A stretch of 64,000 bases of DNA from JBBDXS01 sp040902195 (GTDB lineage: Bacteria > Chloroflexota > Dehalococcoidia > DSTF01 > RBG-16-68-14). The notes below the pieces were generated by a model. The model had not been told where the DNA came from. It did no database searches and worked only from the letters and a program-made list of their open reading frames with translations. Location: the NCBI GenBank assembly GCA_040902195.1, contig JBBDXS010000015.1, positions 1 to 64,000 of the forward strand. The letters run 5' to 3'. The position numbers were made by a program, and so were the translations under genes. The first letter of the stretch is position 1. Every line of letters starts with the position of its first letter. This document shows, one piece after another, positions 16,699 to 25,896 of this stretch.

Positions 16699-17187
16699 GT
16701 GCCGGTCAGGCTGCCCCGCGCACAACGAGAGCGTTTCCTGGACGGACGGCACGTCGCCGTGCTCGTCACGCTCGCTGAAGACGGCACACCCGTACCCACG
16801 CCGATCTGGTACCGCTACCGCGACGGGCTGCTCTACTTCCGTACTGCGACTGACGCGGTGAAGGCCGAGAACGTGCGTCGCGATCCGCGGGTCAGCGTGT
16901 GCATCCAGGAGGAGCGGCCGCCGTACAAGGCCGTGATCGTCTACGGCAAGGCGGAGCTTCGCGAGGGCGACGAGCGCCTCGCTGCGGAGATCCCGCGCCA
17001 CTATCTGGGCTTCTTCGGGGCGATCGGTTACCAGCAGACGGCGCGCACCGCGATTGAGGCCGGCGCGGGCGAAATCGTGCTGGTCGTGACGCCGGAGCGC
17101 TACGCGTCGTTTGACTTCGGGCCGGAGACGCCGTGGTACGGCAAGCTGTGGCTGATGATGAGGCGCGTGCTGCCGCCCTGGCTGTAA
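16699..17187 (+). CDS. PPOX-class flavin/F420-dependent protein
   Basis: The 162-residue product belongs to the pyridoxamine-phosphate-oxidase-like split-barrel superfamily (FDOR/PPOX): HVAVLVTLAEDGTPVPTPIW, YFRTATDAVKAENVRRDPRV and VIVYGKAEL are the typical strands. Members bind FMN or F420; which one cannot be told here. The start is GTG at 16699, immediately after the aldo/keto reductase, forming a two-gene redox operon. A mildly hydrophobic end (WLMMRRVLPPWL) is noted. Confidence 0.85.
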   Translation: MPVRLPRAQRERFLDGRHVAVLVTLAEDGTPVPTPIWYRYRDGLLYFRTATDAVKAENVRRDPRVSVCIQEERPPYKAVIVYGKAELREGDERLAAEIPRHYLGFFGAIGYQQTARTAIEAGAGEIVLVVTPERYASFDFGPETPWYGKLWLMMRRVLPPWL

Positions 17188-17257
17188 GACGCAGGAAACC
17201 TCAGACCCCGAAACCTCGGATCATGGCTTGTTGGGCTGAGGTCCGACGCGCGGAGAG

Positions 17258-18661
17258 CTACACCGGCGCGTCCGGCGCGACGAGTGGCCAGGGGCGCGCC
17301 TTCTCCATCGCCAGCGCGAGATCGAGCAGCAGCGCGTCCTCGTGGCGGCGCGCGTAGGCCTGGAGGCCGACAGGCAGGCCGCTCTTGGAGAAGCCGGCGG
17401 GGATGGAGATGGCGGGGTAGCCGGAGATGCTGCCCGGGATCGTGAGCGCGCCGCCGTTGTACGGGCTCACCTCCACCTCTCCGACGCGACGCGGCATGGG
17501 GCCCTCCGCGGCGAACGGTTCCATGGGGCTGACGGCGCACAAGACGATGTCGACGCGCTCGAAGATGTCCGCCATCGCCTCGTTCATCTCGACGCGAAAG
17601 CGCTCCACCTTCGCAGCGTGCCAGGCGCGATACTTGTCGGCGACGTCCATGCCGAAACGGATCTCCGGGGTGAGGTCTTCTCGACAGTCCGGCCACTTGC
17701 CGCGCAGATCGTTGATGAGCGAAGGTAGGCCGGTCGTCGCCCAGGCCTCGCCGTTGATCGGAATGTTGATCTCCGTCTCGATGCGCTGCAGGCCTGTCGC
17801 GTCGATCAGCGCTGCCGCCGCCTCGCGCACGATGGCCTCGATCTCGGGGTGGACGATGACGCTGCCCAGAGCCGGCGCGACAGCCGCGCGCAGGCCGCGC
17901 AGCGTCATCGTGCCGAGCTGGGCTTCCCAGCCATCGATGCGCGGCAAGCTGAACGGATCGCGCGCGTCGTAGCCGGAGGCGACATCGTACCAGCGCGCCG
18001 CGTCGCGTACGGTGCGCGAGACGCAACCCTTGAGCGACGTGAGCTGCCCGTTCGCGGTGCGCGGCCCGCGCGGGATGCGGCCGTATGTGCCCTTCATGCC
18101 AACCAGGTTGCAGTACGCTGCGGGCAGCCGGATCGAGCCGCCGCCGTCAGTGGCCGACGCGATCGGCACCAGCCCGCCCGCGACCGCGGCAGCCGAGCCG
18201 CCCGACGAGCCCGCGGGCGTACGCTCGAGGTTCCACGGATTGCGCGTCGTGCCGAACAGCTTCGTGCGCGTGTAGGCGACGAGGCCGAACTCAGGCGCGG
18301 CCGCCTTGCCGGCGATCACAGCGCCCGCCGCGCGCACGCGCGCCGTCGATGTGCAATCGTGTTCCGCGATGTTGTCTTTGTAGACGACCGAGCCGTAGGT
18401 CGTCGGCATGCCCGCCGCATCTTCGAGGTCCTTGATGAGCAGCGGTACGCCGGCGAGCAGCCCCGGGTCCTCGCCCGCGCGCACACGCCGGTCGATCTCG
18501 TCAGCCTGCCTGCGAGCGCCGTCCGCGTCGACGTAGACGGCAGCGTTGAGCTTCGAGGCCTCGATCGCGTCCAGCGACGCCTCGAGGACTTCAGCAGCGC
18601 GGATATCGCCGGTACGGATCGCGTCGGCGAGGGAGCTTGCATCGTTCAGCCACGGCTTCAT
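17258..18661 (-). CDS. Amidase signature family enzyme
   Basis: 467 residues from ATG 18661. The Ser-cisSer-Lys triad is complete: Lys in PLLIKDLEDAAG (about residue 77), cis-Ser and nucleophile in TPAGSSGGSAAAVAGG and DGGGSIRLPAAYC (about 150-185). Family members hydrolyse amides; a GatA role is unlikely because gatB/gatC are not adjacent. AAAGGA lies nine bases before the ATG; a longer frame to 18697 lacks a ribosome site. It is downstream of the M20 amidohydrolase on the same strand (64-base gap), so the pair probably acts in catabolism of amides or N-acyl compounds. Confidence 0.9.
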   Translation of the reverse strand: MKPWLNDASSLADAIRTGDIRAAEVLEASLDAIEASKLNAAVYVDADGARRQADEIDRRVRAGEDPGLLAGVPLLIKDLEDAAGMPTTYGSVVYKDNIAEHDCTSTARVRAAGAVIAGKAAAPEFGLVAYTRTKLFGTTRNPWNLERTPAGSSGGSAAAVAGGLVPIASATDGGGSIRLPAAYCNLVGMKGTYGRIPRGPRTANGQLTSLKGCVSRTVRDAARWYDVASGYDARDPFSLPRIDGWEAQLGTMTLRGLRAAVAPALGSVIVHPEIEAIVREAAAALIDATGLQRIETEINIPINGEAWATTGLPSLINDLRGKWPDCREDLTPEIRFGMDVADKYRAWHAAKVERFRVEMNEAMADIFERVDIVLCAVSPMEPFAAEGPMPRRVGEVEVSPYNGGALTIPGSISGYPAISIPAGFSKSGLPVGLQAYARRHEDALLLDLALAMEKARPWPLVAPDAPV

Positions 18662-18724
18662 GTCGATGTCCTTTCTCCGGGGATGGCGCGGACACACTCG
18701 CCCTCGTGGCGGGCTGTGTCGCGG

Positions 18725-19885
18725 TCACGTCGGTGTTGCGAGGAGGCGGTCGCGCAGCGCGCCGCTTTGCGCGAGATCGATGGACGTCCACGCCATCGCG
18801 AGGGCGCCGTCGATGACCGCCTTGTCCGCTGACTCCGTTGCGCAGTATTCGGTGAACTCGGGCTGGTGGTTTGCCGCGGGCCACGAGTTGATGCCGATCA
18901 TCGGATGGATCGCCGGCATCACGAGTGAGATGTTGCCCATGTCCGTCGAGCCGGCGAAGCGTTCCGCCGCGGAGCCGATGTTACGGAACACGCGGCCGAG
19001 CGCCTCGGCGTTTTGTTTGTAGACGGCCGCGATCTCGGAGTCGTGCTTCATCTCGGCGTAGGGCTTCTCAGCCTCGACGATCTCGTACGTGCATCCGGTC
19101 GCGATCGCACCGGCCTCGAAGCAGCGGTCGACTTTCGCGCGAATGTCGTGGAGCTGATCGAGCGTCTTCGCGCGCACGTAGAACTTCGCGCTGGTGTGCG
19201 CGGGCACGATGTTCGGCGCCTCGCCGCCCTTCGTGACGATGCCGTGGATGCGGTCCGTCGGGCGGATGTGCTGCCGGAGCATGCCGATGGCGGTCTGCGC
19301 GATGGTGATCGCGTCGGCGGCGTTGATCCCTTGTTCGGGATACGAGGACGCGTGCGCTTCCTTGCCGGTGTAGTGCACGTCGAAGTGCGAGACGGCGATC
19401 ACCGGCGGCTCGACGACGTCGAGGGGCGCTGGATGAACCATCATGGCGGCGTGGACGCCTTCAAACGCGCCGCGTTCGAGCAGGAGGATCTTGCCGCCGC
19501 CACCCTCCTCGGCCGGCGTGCCGACGACGCTCACCGTCAGTCCGGCGTCGTCCGCGACCTTCGCGGCCGCGATGCCCGCGCCGACGGCGGCTGCGGCGAT
19601 GATGTTGTGGCCGCAGGCGTGTCCGATACCCGGTAGGCAGTCGTACTCGGCGCAGATGGCGATGTGGAGCGGCCCGCGCCCGTAGCGCGCGACGAACGCC
19701 GTCGGCAAGTCATAGGCGCCGCGCTGCACGTCGAAGCCGGCGTTCGCAAGCGCGTCGGACAGCCAGCGCGCGGCCTTCTCCTCGTGGAAGCCCAGCTCGG
19801 GGTTCGCGTGGATACGATGGCTCAGATCGAGGAGTGTGTCGTGCGACTCGTCGACGCACGCTTGAGCGGCTTGCTTGGAGTCCAC
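18725..19885 (-). CDS. M20-family amidohydrolase (peptidase M20D-like)
   Basis: About 386 residues. Metal-site segments are present: CAEYDCLPGIGHACGHN, GTPAEEGGGGK and the late SSTDMGN-like GSTDMGNISLVMP, with the dimerisation domain between (about 170-280). The family cleaves N-acyl amino acids, p-aminobenzoyl-glutamate or related amides. The frame extends to 19951 but overlaps the region just before the divergent CoA-transferase; GTG at 19885 (VDSKQAAQACVDESHD) gives a normal family N-terminus, though with a weak ribosome site, so the start is uncertain. Paired with the downstream amidase. Confidence 0.88.
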   Translation of the reverse strand: MDSKQAAQACVDESHDTLLDLSHRIHANPELGFHEEKAARWLSDALANAGFDVQRGAYDLPTAFVARYGRGPLHIAICAEYDCLPGIGHACGHNIIAAAAVGAGIAAAKVADDAGLTVSVVGTPAEEGGGGKILLLERGAFEGVHAAMMVHPAPLDVVEPPVIAVSHFDVHYTGKEAHASSYPEQGINAADAITIAQTAIGMLRQHIRPTDRIHGIVTKGGEAPNIVPAHTSAKFYVRAKTLDQLHDIRAKVDRCFEAGAIATGCTYEIVEAEKPYAEMKHDSEIAAVYKQNAEALGRVFRNIGSAAERFAGSTDMGNISLVMPAIHPMIGINSWPAANHQPEFTEYCATESADKAVIDGALAMAWTSIDLAQSGALRDRLLATPT

Positions 19886-19929
19886 GAGGGCATGATGCGC
19901 CACGCTGCGCGAGGCCGTCAAGCCACGGC

Positions 19930-19958
19930 TTGCTGCGCCTGGCCACCCCACCTAGAAT
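19930..19958 (+). promoter_or_regulatory. Promoter of the CoA-transferase gene
   Basis: TTGCTG at 19930-19935, 17-base spacer, TAGAAT at 19953-19958, placing transcription start about eight bases before the ATG at 19973. It overlaps the 5' end of the divergent M20 gene if the longer start of that gene is used. Confidence 0.5.
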
Positions 19959-19972
19959 CAGACGGCCTCGAT

Positions 19973-22309
19973 ATGTCCATCTTGAACGACCTCAGCGTCA
20001 TCGAGATCTCGGCGAACGGCGGCGCGGCGCTGGCGGCGCGCCACTTCGCCGCGTGGGGGGCGCAGGTCACGGTGCTGGAGCCGCTGCCCGGTACGCCTCT
20101 GCGCCACGAGCCGCCGTACTACGAATCGAGCGGCGAACGGCGCAGCGCTACGTGGGAATGGCTCTCGCGCGGGAAGACGACGACGAAGCTCGATGCCTCC
20201 AACGCTCGCGCGCTGTGCGCGAAGGCTGGCCTCGTGCTTGTCGATAGCGACCTGGCGAGCGCCGTCCTCGGTCTCGCGCCAGCCGGCGTGCGATTGCAGT
20301 TCGAGGGCAAGACGGCCTGCGTGCTCATCTCGGCCTTCGCGACCGATGGGCCGTACGCGGACTATGCGGCGAGCGATCTCGGCATCAACGCGCTCGGCGG
20401 CTGGATGTCCGTGATGGGCACGCCCGACAGAGAACCGCTCGGCGCGGGCCGCAACGTTATCGCGCGCATCGCGGGCATCTATGCGTTCGTGGCGGCGCTC
20501 GTCGCGTTGCGTCACGAGCGCCTCGGCGGCGCGCCGCAGTTCGTCGACGTGTCGATGCAGGCGGTCGCCGCGTCGATGATCAGCGCGCCGTGGCTGATCA
20601 AGAGCATGGCGGGCTTCGAGTACGAGCGTACGGGGAACGCCTGGCCCATGGGCGCGATGGAGTGCGCGGATGGTTTCGCCGGCATCCCGCCGCTCACGGC
20701 CGCGCACTGGGAGCTGCTCTGCCAGCTTCTGGGTATTGAGGACGTGCTGGAGCACCCGAAAGGGCGCGACCCCGCGTACCGCGCGCGGCACTCGGCGGAG
20801 CTATACGAGCGCGTCAAGCCGTGGCTGCGTGAACGGTCTCGACAGGAGATCTTCGAGGAAGCGCAGGCGTGGCGGCTGCCGGCCGTGCCGGTCGAGAGCG
20901 TCTCCGAGCGTCTCGAATGTCCGCAGCTCGCCGCACGCGGCTTCTGGGAGACGACGCGTATCGAAGGCCGCGACGTGAAAGTGCCGCGCGTGCCGTATCG
21001 CATCACGGGCCTCCAGCCAGTCGAGCTCGCGGCGCGTCGTGAGCGGGAGCATGTCGATATCGAGGAAGCCGCGCGTTCGCAGCCCGGCGATGCGCCGGCG
21101 CTGCCGTTCGCGGGCGTGCGCGTGCTCGATCTGACGACGTTTTGGTCGGGCCCCTCCGCGACGTCGCTGCTGGGCGCGCTCGGTGCGGACGTGATCAAGA
21201 TCGAGTCCGTGCAGCGGCCCGATCCGTACCGCTATCAGATCGTCAGCATGGCGCAGGAGCAGTGGTGGGAGCGTAGCCCCGTTTGGAACGACTGCAACAC
21301 GAACAAGCGCGGCGTCACGCTCGATCTCGTGTCCGAGGATGGGAGGGCGCTGTTCGAACGTCTTGTCGAGCACTCGGATGTAGTGGTGAGCAACTTCTCC
21401 AACCGCGTCATGCCCAACCTTGGCCTGACGAACAAGCGTCTGATCGAGATCAACCCGAACGTCATCGCCGTGGCGATGCCCGGCTACGGCACGGGTGGCC
21501 CGTGGGAGCACTACGTCGGCTACGCGATCCCGTTCGAGCTGCTGATCTACGCATCGATGACCGGCTATCGTGACGGGCCGGCGGTCTACGGCGGAGGCTT
21601 CTGCGACCCAGTTGTCGGCATGCACGTCGTCGCCGCGGTCGAGCTGGCGCTGCGCCAGCGAGAGGCGACGGGACGGGGGATAGAGGTCGAGATCCCGCAG
21701 TGCGAGGTGCTGGAATCCCTCTTCGCGCCGGAGCAGATCGCGGTGCAGCTCGGCGCGCCCGAGCCGTCGCGGCGCGGCAACCGGCACGAGTGGATGGCGC
21801 CGCACGGTGCGTTTCGCGTCGCGGGCGACGACGAGTGGATTACGATCGCGGCCGCGTCCGACGCGGAGTACGGGGCGCTCGCGCACGCGCTCGGCTTGCC
21901 GCGAGACGATCGCTTCGCGGCGGCCGAGTCGCGCAAGCAGCACGAAGACGCGCTTGAGGAAATGATCGCGCGCGCGTGCGCGGAACGAGACGGTACCGAG
22001 CTGGAGCAGACGCTGCAGGCCGCGGGCGTGAAGGCGTGCCGGGTGGTGAAGGGCTACCGGCTGGCGGAAGACGCCGGGCTGCAGCACGCCGGCCTGTTCG
22101 AGCGGCTACAGCGCGACGTCAGCGGGGAGCACCCGTACAAGCGCTGGCCGTTTCGCTTTAGTGGCATCGATACGACGCACAAGCGCCCGCCGCCGCTGCT
22201 GGGCGAGCACAACGACGATGTGCTTTCTGAGCTCCCGGGCTTGTCGCAAGCAGAGCTGACGCGACTGCGGGAGGCGCGCGTCATCGGCGACGAGCCGCTC
22301 GGCGCGTAG
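19973..22309 (+). CDS. Tandem-domain CaiB/BaiF (family III) CoA-transferase
   Basis: From ATG 19973 the product is 778 residues, twice the usual family length, because two CaiB/BaiF domains are fused (about 1-370 and 385-770). The second opens with VRVLDLTTFWSGPSATSLLG and keeps an Asp in FCDPVVGMHVV at the place of the family's catalytic Asp. The first opens with LSVIEISANGGAALAARHFA, but the matching stretch reads IARIAGIYAFV, with no Asp, so it is probably non-catalytic. The enzymes move CoA between carboxylic acids; the acid is unknown. The frame is open from 19664 but that region overlaps the divergent gene. Its stop abuts the stop of the next, convergent gene with no spacer. Confidence 0.9.
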   Translation: MSILNDLSVIEISANGGAALAARHFAAWGAQVTVLEPLPGTPLRHEPPYYESSGERRSATWEWLSRGKTTTKLDASNARALCAKAGLVLVDSDLASAVLGLAPAGVRLQFEGKTACVLISAFATDGPYADYAASDLGINALGGWMSVMGTPDREPLGAGRNVIARIAGIYAFVAALVALRHERLGGAPQFVDVSMQAVAASMISAPWLIKSMAGFEYERTGNAWPMGAMECADGFAGIPPLTAAHWELLCQLLGIEDVLEHPKGRDPAYRARHSAELYERVKPWLRERSRQEIFEEAQAWRLPAVPVESVSERLECPQLAARGFWETTRIEGRDVKVPRVPYRITGLQPVELAARREREHVDIEEAARSQPGDAPALPFAGVRVLDLTTFWSGPSATSLLGALGADVIKIESVQRPDPYRYQIVSMAQEQWWERSPVWNDCNTNKRGVTLDLVSEDGRALFERLVEHSDVVVSNFSNRVMPNLGLTNKRLIEINPNVIAVAMPGYGTGGPWEHYVGYAIPFELLIYASMTGYRDGPAVYGGGFCDPVVGMHVVAAVELALRQREATGRGIEVEIPQCEVLESLFAPEQIAVQLGAPEPSRRGNRHEWMAPHGAFRVAGDDEWITIAAASDAEYGALAHALGLPRDDRFAAAESRKQHEDALEEMIARACAERDGTELEQTLQAAGVKACRVVKGYRLAEDAGLQHAGLFERLQRDVSGEHPYKRWPFRFSGIDTTHKRPPPLLGEHNDDVLSELPGLSQAELTRLREARVIGDEPLGA

Positions 22310-23761
22310 CTAGGCGGTCGGAGAGGTCTTGAGCAGCTCTTTCGCCGCCGCCTCGACCGGCGTGCCATCGAAGAACGACGAGTTCATCTCCACGTGCAGG
22401 CGCGCCGGGTTGGCGAAGACGAAATCGCGGTAGTCGGCGTCTGTCAACAGCCCTTCGTCGACGAGCTGGTGACTCTCAAGCAGCACATCGCCGATGTGCG
22501 GGACGTCCCAATGGCCGATGTCGGAGCTGAAGAACGGGCGCAGCCGCACGCCGAGCGCGTTGCCCTTCGCGTCGATGCCGCGGTAGACGCTGCGGTCGTC
22601 CGCCTCGCAGCCAAAGAAGAAGCGCTGCCCGAAGATACGCGCGAGGTCCTGGTCCTCGTGCAGGCGGCTGAGGGCGAACTCGTCCAGCTCCGTGACCGTC
22701 GTCGTTGGGTCGCTGCCGGCGCCGGCCGGGTTCGGTACGATGTTCTCCCCACCGACCTGGCCGTGTTGATCGCAGAGCCGTTGCAGCAGCGGGACATCGA
22801 TGTTCGATGGGTCGTAGTTGCGAATGCCTGCCGCGCCGCGCTTCTCGAAGTGCTCATGCAGGCCGTGCAGGAGATCGCAGGCCCAGCCCGCGCCGCCCTC
22901 GAGGAAGCCCCAGTTGAGATCGGGGACACGCGTCGGTATGCCGGCCATGACGAGCGAGAGGCACAGCTCACTCTGCTGGTAGGCGTGGCCCATGATGTGG
23001 TTGAACATATAGTTTGTCGACTTGCGCGGCAGCGGCAGGTAACGGTTGCCCGGCGCGCCGTGCGCGGTAACGGCCAGTTTGTGTTTGCGGAAGGCTTCCC
23101 ACACGGGAGCGTAATCGTGGAAGCTATCGATGCCGTAGCTGTCGTAGTAGTACGCGGCGGGAAAGGCCTCCGGGTATTCGCGATGTAGCGCCGGGACCGG
23201 ACGCGCGACGCCCGCGGGGATGACGGCCACCTTCGTGTCCAGCTTGCGTGTCGCGAAGTCGATTTCGTCCAGCGCCTCTTCGGGCGAATGCATCGGAATC
23301 ATCGCGACGGCGGCCATGCGGTCCTGGTAGGGCGCTGTGATTTCGGCGTTCATGGTGTTGAGCGCGCGCAGGGCGCCGCGGCGCACCTTCTCGTCCTGGA
23401 CCGTCGGCAGCACGAGGCCGAGGCTCGGGTACAGGATCACGAAGTCCAGCCCCAGCTCATCGAGGCGCTCGTAGAGCAGTTTAGGGAGCATCACCGTCGC
23501 CAGGTCGCGTGTGTCCGTTGTCGTGCCCCACCAGGGCATGCGCGGCTCGGCGCGCTCTCGATTGCCGGTGGAGAAGATGGAATGCTCGCGCATCTCACGG
23601 AGGAAGCTGTCCTGAAGCCCCTGGCCGCCGGTCTTTGCGAGATAGCGGAAGAAGAGCGGCCACGACTCGATAACGTGGCCGTCGCCGTCCACGACAGGAT
23701 GATCGATCTTAGCGCGCAGCTTGCGCACCGCCGATTCGCTGCTCAAATGGGCCACCTCCAT
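22310..23761 (-). CDS. Amidohydrolase family 2 (ACMSD-like) metal-dependent hydrolase
   Basis: 483 residues of the Amidohydro_2 TIM-barrel family. Visible metal-site elements are DGDGHVIE near the N-terminus (the family's first metal site, here with only one His), TAHGAPGN mid-protein and FSSDIGHWDVPH near the end, which supplies the last Asp. Such proteins act as decarboxylases or hydrolases on cyclic or aromatic acids. Neighbouring CoA-transferase and amidases suggest a degradation island. Start ATG 23761 follows a good promoter by about 14 bases; an in-frame TTG at 23746, seven bases after GGAGG, is an alternative start. Confidence 0.85.
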   Translation of the reverse strand: MEVAHLSSESAVRKLRAKIDHPVVDGDGHVIESWPLFFRYLAKTGGQGLQDSFLREMREHSIFSTGNRERAEPRMPWWGTTTDTRDLATVMLPKLLYERLDELGLDFVILYPSLGLVLPTVQDEKVRRGALRALNTMNAEITAPYQDRMAAVAMIPMHSPEEALDEIDFATRKLDTKVAVIPAGVARPVPALHREYPEAFPAAYYYDSYGIDSFHDYAPVWEAFRKHKLAVTAHGAPGNRYLPLPRKSTNYMFNHIMGHAYQQSELCLSLVMAGIPTRVPDLNWGFLEGGAGWACDLLHGLHEHFEKRGAAGIRNYDPSNIDVPLLQRLCDQHGQVGGENIVPNPAGAGSDPTTTVTELDEFALSRLHEDQDLARIFGQRFFFGCEADDRSVYRGIDAKGNALGVRLRPFFSSDIGHWDVPHIGDVLLESHQLVDEGLLTDADYRDFVFANPARLHVEMNSSFFDGTPVEAAAKELLKTSPTA

Positions 23762-23781
23762 TGGATGTAGGCGGGCTTGTG

Positions 23782-23810
23782 ATATAGCGCCGTCGCGGGC
23801 GCGCTGTCAA
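23782..23810 (-). promoter_or_regulatory. Promoter of the amidohydrolase gene
   Basis: Minus strand TTGACA (23810-23805), 17-base spacer, CTATAT (23787-23782). Transcription would begin about 14 bases before the start codon. Confidence 0.65.
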
Positions 23811-23819
23811 GGAGCGTGG

Positions 23820-25781
23820 CTACGTTTGGACCGGGAGCTGGAGGATGATGCCGGCATCGAATTGGAGGATGAACGTGGCATCGATCGCGTTGAGGACGCC
23901 GTTCGTGTCGGCGTGGGCTAGCTGCTCGCAAGGAAGCGAGAGGACGAGCCGCGCGTAAAACTGCAGAACGAACAGCGCGTCGATCGCGTTCGCGATGCCG
24001 TCGCAGTTGGCATCGCCGAAGACGAACTCCGCTGGCGTGATCGGCGGCCGGGGTGTGCGCGTGGCGGTGGGCGTCGCGCCTGGGTGGGGCGTCGACGTTG
24101 GCGGCGATGCGGCGCAGACGCCGCTATACGCCGTCGCGGCGATGTAGGTCCCCCAGTCCGCCCCCGCGGTGTCCAACGCAAACTCGCCGGCGACCCAGAC
24201 GCAGTTCGTGTGCTCCGGGTCGACGGCGGCCCCGAGATAGTCACCCCAGCGTCCGGATATGTGCTCGACATCGCCGGCGCGGAACACGCTCGTTCCGCCG
24301 AGCGTGTTCGCGGGGTCGCTCGTCCTGCGTCCGCCGATGACGGCCTCGGCGAAGACCGATGTGTTCGTGTGCGTCATCGAGACGTACAGGTTGTTGCTGG
24401 CGTCCGTGCTTACGGCGGGCCACGAGTAGAAATTGCCGATCGCGCCGAACATGATGTCTTGCGCGAGCGACGGTGTCCCGCTCGTGTTCGCCTCGACGAG
24501 GTGCGCGCAAGACCGCACGATAGCTTCGCCGCTCGGGAAGCACGATGCCGACGACGACGTCCAGAGGTGGTTGTCGCGCCAAACGACATCGAGCGTGCGG
24601 TAGTCTCCCGAGTCGATGCATGGCGGCGCGAGGAACGACAGCTCGCGCACGAAGCAGAAGGCCGTGCCGGCTGTCCGCGAAGGCGGCGGGTCGAGTTGGT
24701 TCACCGTGGTAATGCCGGCCGCTACCGTTTGCGCGACGTTGGCGGCGTCCGGGGTGCCCGTGATCTTGAGCACGGTCAGCGTGTTGAGGGACGAAAGGTC
24801 CCAGGTCGTGAGGTACTGATCGGCGACCGACGAGAGCGATTGCGCGGGCCGCACAGTTCCTAGGTTCTGGTCCAGCGCAAACGTGTGTTTGCCGAGCTGG
24901 TCGCCCGCAACCCCCGCCAGCAGGTCCGCTTTCTCGAACACGATCGTCTGCACACCGCAGAAGCCATCGAACTCCGAGCATCCGGCCGAAACGGCGCCGG
25001 GCGGCCCGTCGATGTCGAAGACGTTCGACGACACGGTGACCTTGTCGTTCGTCAGGCCCAGGCCGGGAAAGTCCGGGAACGTATTGGTGTAGGACACGGT
25101 ATAGACGTCCCACGCCCCGGTCGGGTCGTCCGTCTCGGATATTGCGAGGTAGAGCCGTCCTTCGTCCGTGGCCGCCGTGTCGTGGAGAGAGGCGTAGCTG
25201 GCGAGCCAGCGTCCGCTCAGCGTGTCGTAAACGAGCTGGGGATCGGTGTCGTGGTGGCCGGCCGGGATGCCGAAGAAGTCGGCCAGCCCGAACGTGTCCA
25301 CGGTTGACCCCGCGCGGGTGAAGACGCGCCCCATGGTGTTGACGAACTCGACAACGTGGTCCGGGCCGACGGCCACCTGCGGGTCGGGTGGCGTAATGCT
25401 GTTCGGCGTGTTCGCGTCGCTGTCGAGCCCGGCAAAGCTTGAGACGATCGTGGGCGCGCCGGACGCGCCCGCCACGCCGCCGTCCGGTGCGTTTACCTTC
25501 GGGATATCGTCGCTGGTCGCATCCGATCGGGCGCCCTTCGGAGCGGGCCTGCGCAGCGGGACCGGCGTGTCGGTTGCGCCTGCCGCGCGCGCGTCCGGCG
25601 CGGACAGATCGGTGACCACCACACGATGCGGACCCTGTACAGACGGCTCGAGCGAAGGGAGGGGGGCCTGGCTAGCGGCTTCGAGAGAGGCCGGCCCGCG
25701 ATCGGCGTATGCGGGCATGAGGACGAACATCGCGCCGATGACGACCGCTCCTATTGCCAGCACGAGGACGTTAAGCCGCAT
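23820..25781 (-). CDS. Secreted propeller-like protein with C-terminal dockerin
   Basis: 653 residues: a signal peptide (RLNVLVLAIGAVVIGAMFVL), a Pro-rich linker, a large region (about 100-575) with repeated segments resembling secreted propeller proteins (VDTFGLADFFGIPAGHHDTD, LYLAISETDDPTGAWDVY, VSMTHTNTSVFAEAV), a Thr-Pro linker, then two dockerin repeats: GDANCDGIANAIDALFVLQF and HADTNGVLNAIDATFILQFD. The dockerin repeats have the DxNxDG...AID calcium loops. The function of the body is unknown; fold assignment is tentative. ATG at 25781 has GAAGGGTGGAGG upstream. Confidence 0.82.
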   Translation of the reverse strand: MRLNVLVLAIGAVVIGAMFVLMPAYADRGPASLEAASQAPLPSLEPSVQGPHRVVVTDLSAPDARAAGATDTPVPLRRPAPKGARSDATSDDIPKVNAPDGGVAGASGAPTIVSSFAGLDSDANTPNSITPPDPQVAVGPDHVVEFVNTMGRVFTRAGSTVDTFGLADFFGIPAGHHDTDPQLVYDTLSGRWLASYASLHDTAATDEGRLYLAISETDDPTGAWDVYTVSYTNTFPDFPGLGLTNDKVTVSSNVFDIDGPPGAVSAGCSEFDGFCGVQTIVFEKADLLAGVAGDQLGKHTFALDQNLGTVRPAQSLSSVADQYLTTWDLSSLNTLTVLKITGTPDAANVAQTVAAGITTVNQLDPPPSRTAGTAFCFVRELSFLAPPCIDSGDYRTLDVVWRDNHLWTSSSASCFPSGEAIVRSCAHLVEANTSGTPSLAQDIMFGAIGNFYSWPAVSTDASNNLYVSMTHTNTSVFAEAVIGGRRTSDPANTLGGTSVFRAGDVEHISGRWGDYLGAAVDPEHTNCVWVAGEFALDTAGADWGTYIAATAYSGVCAASPPTSTPHPGATPTATRTPRPPITPAEFVFGDANCDGIANAIDALFVLQFYARLVLSLPCEQLAHADTNGVLNAIDATFILQFDAGIILQLPVQT

Positions 25782-25896
25782 CCTCCACCCTTCTAGCTAT
25801 GCTGGCCGGCCGCATCGGCAGCTTGTTGACATATTACGGATGCATAGCGTAACGCATGCCGCAGCCTTCGACAATAGCACTGGGCGCAGGAACGAG

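Noticed and set aside
19664..19972. N-terminal extension of the CoA-transferase
   Set aside because: The added 103 residues overlap the divergent M20 gene, have no family similarity, and a promoter lies at 19930-19958.
25820..25850. TTGACA-type promoter on the plus strand near 25825
   Set aside because: The -10 position is GTAACG and no plus-strand gene follows.
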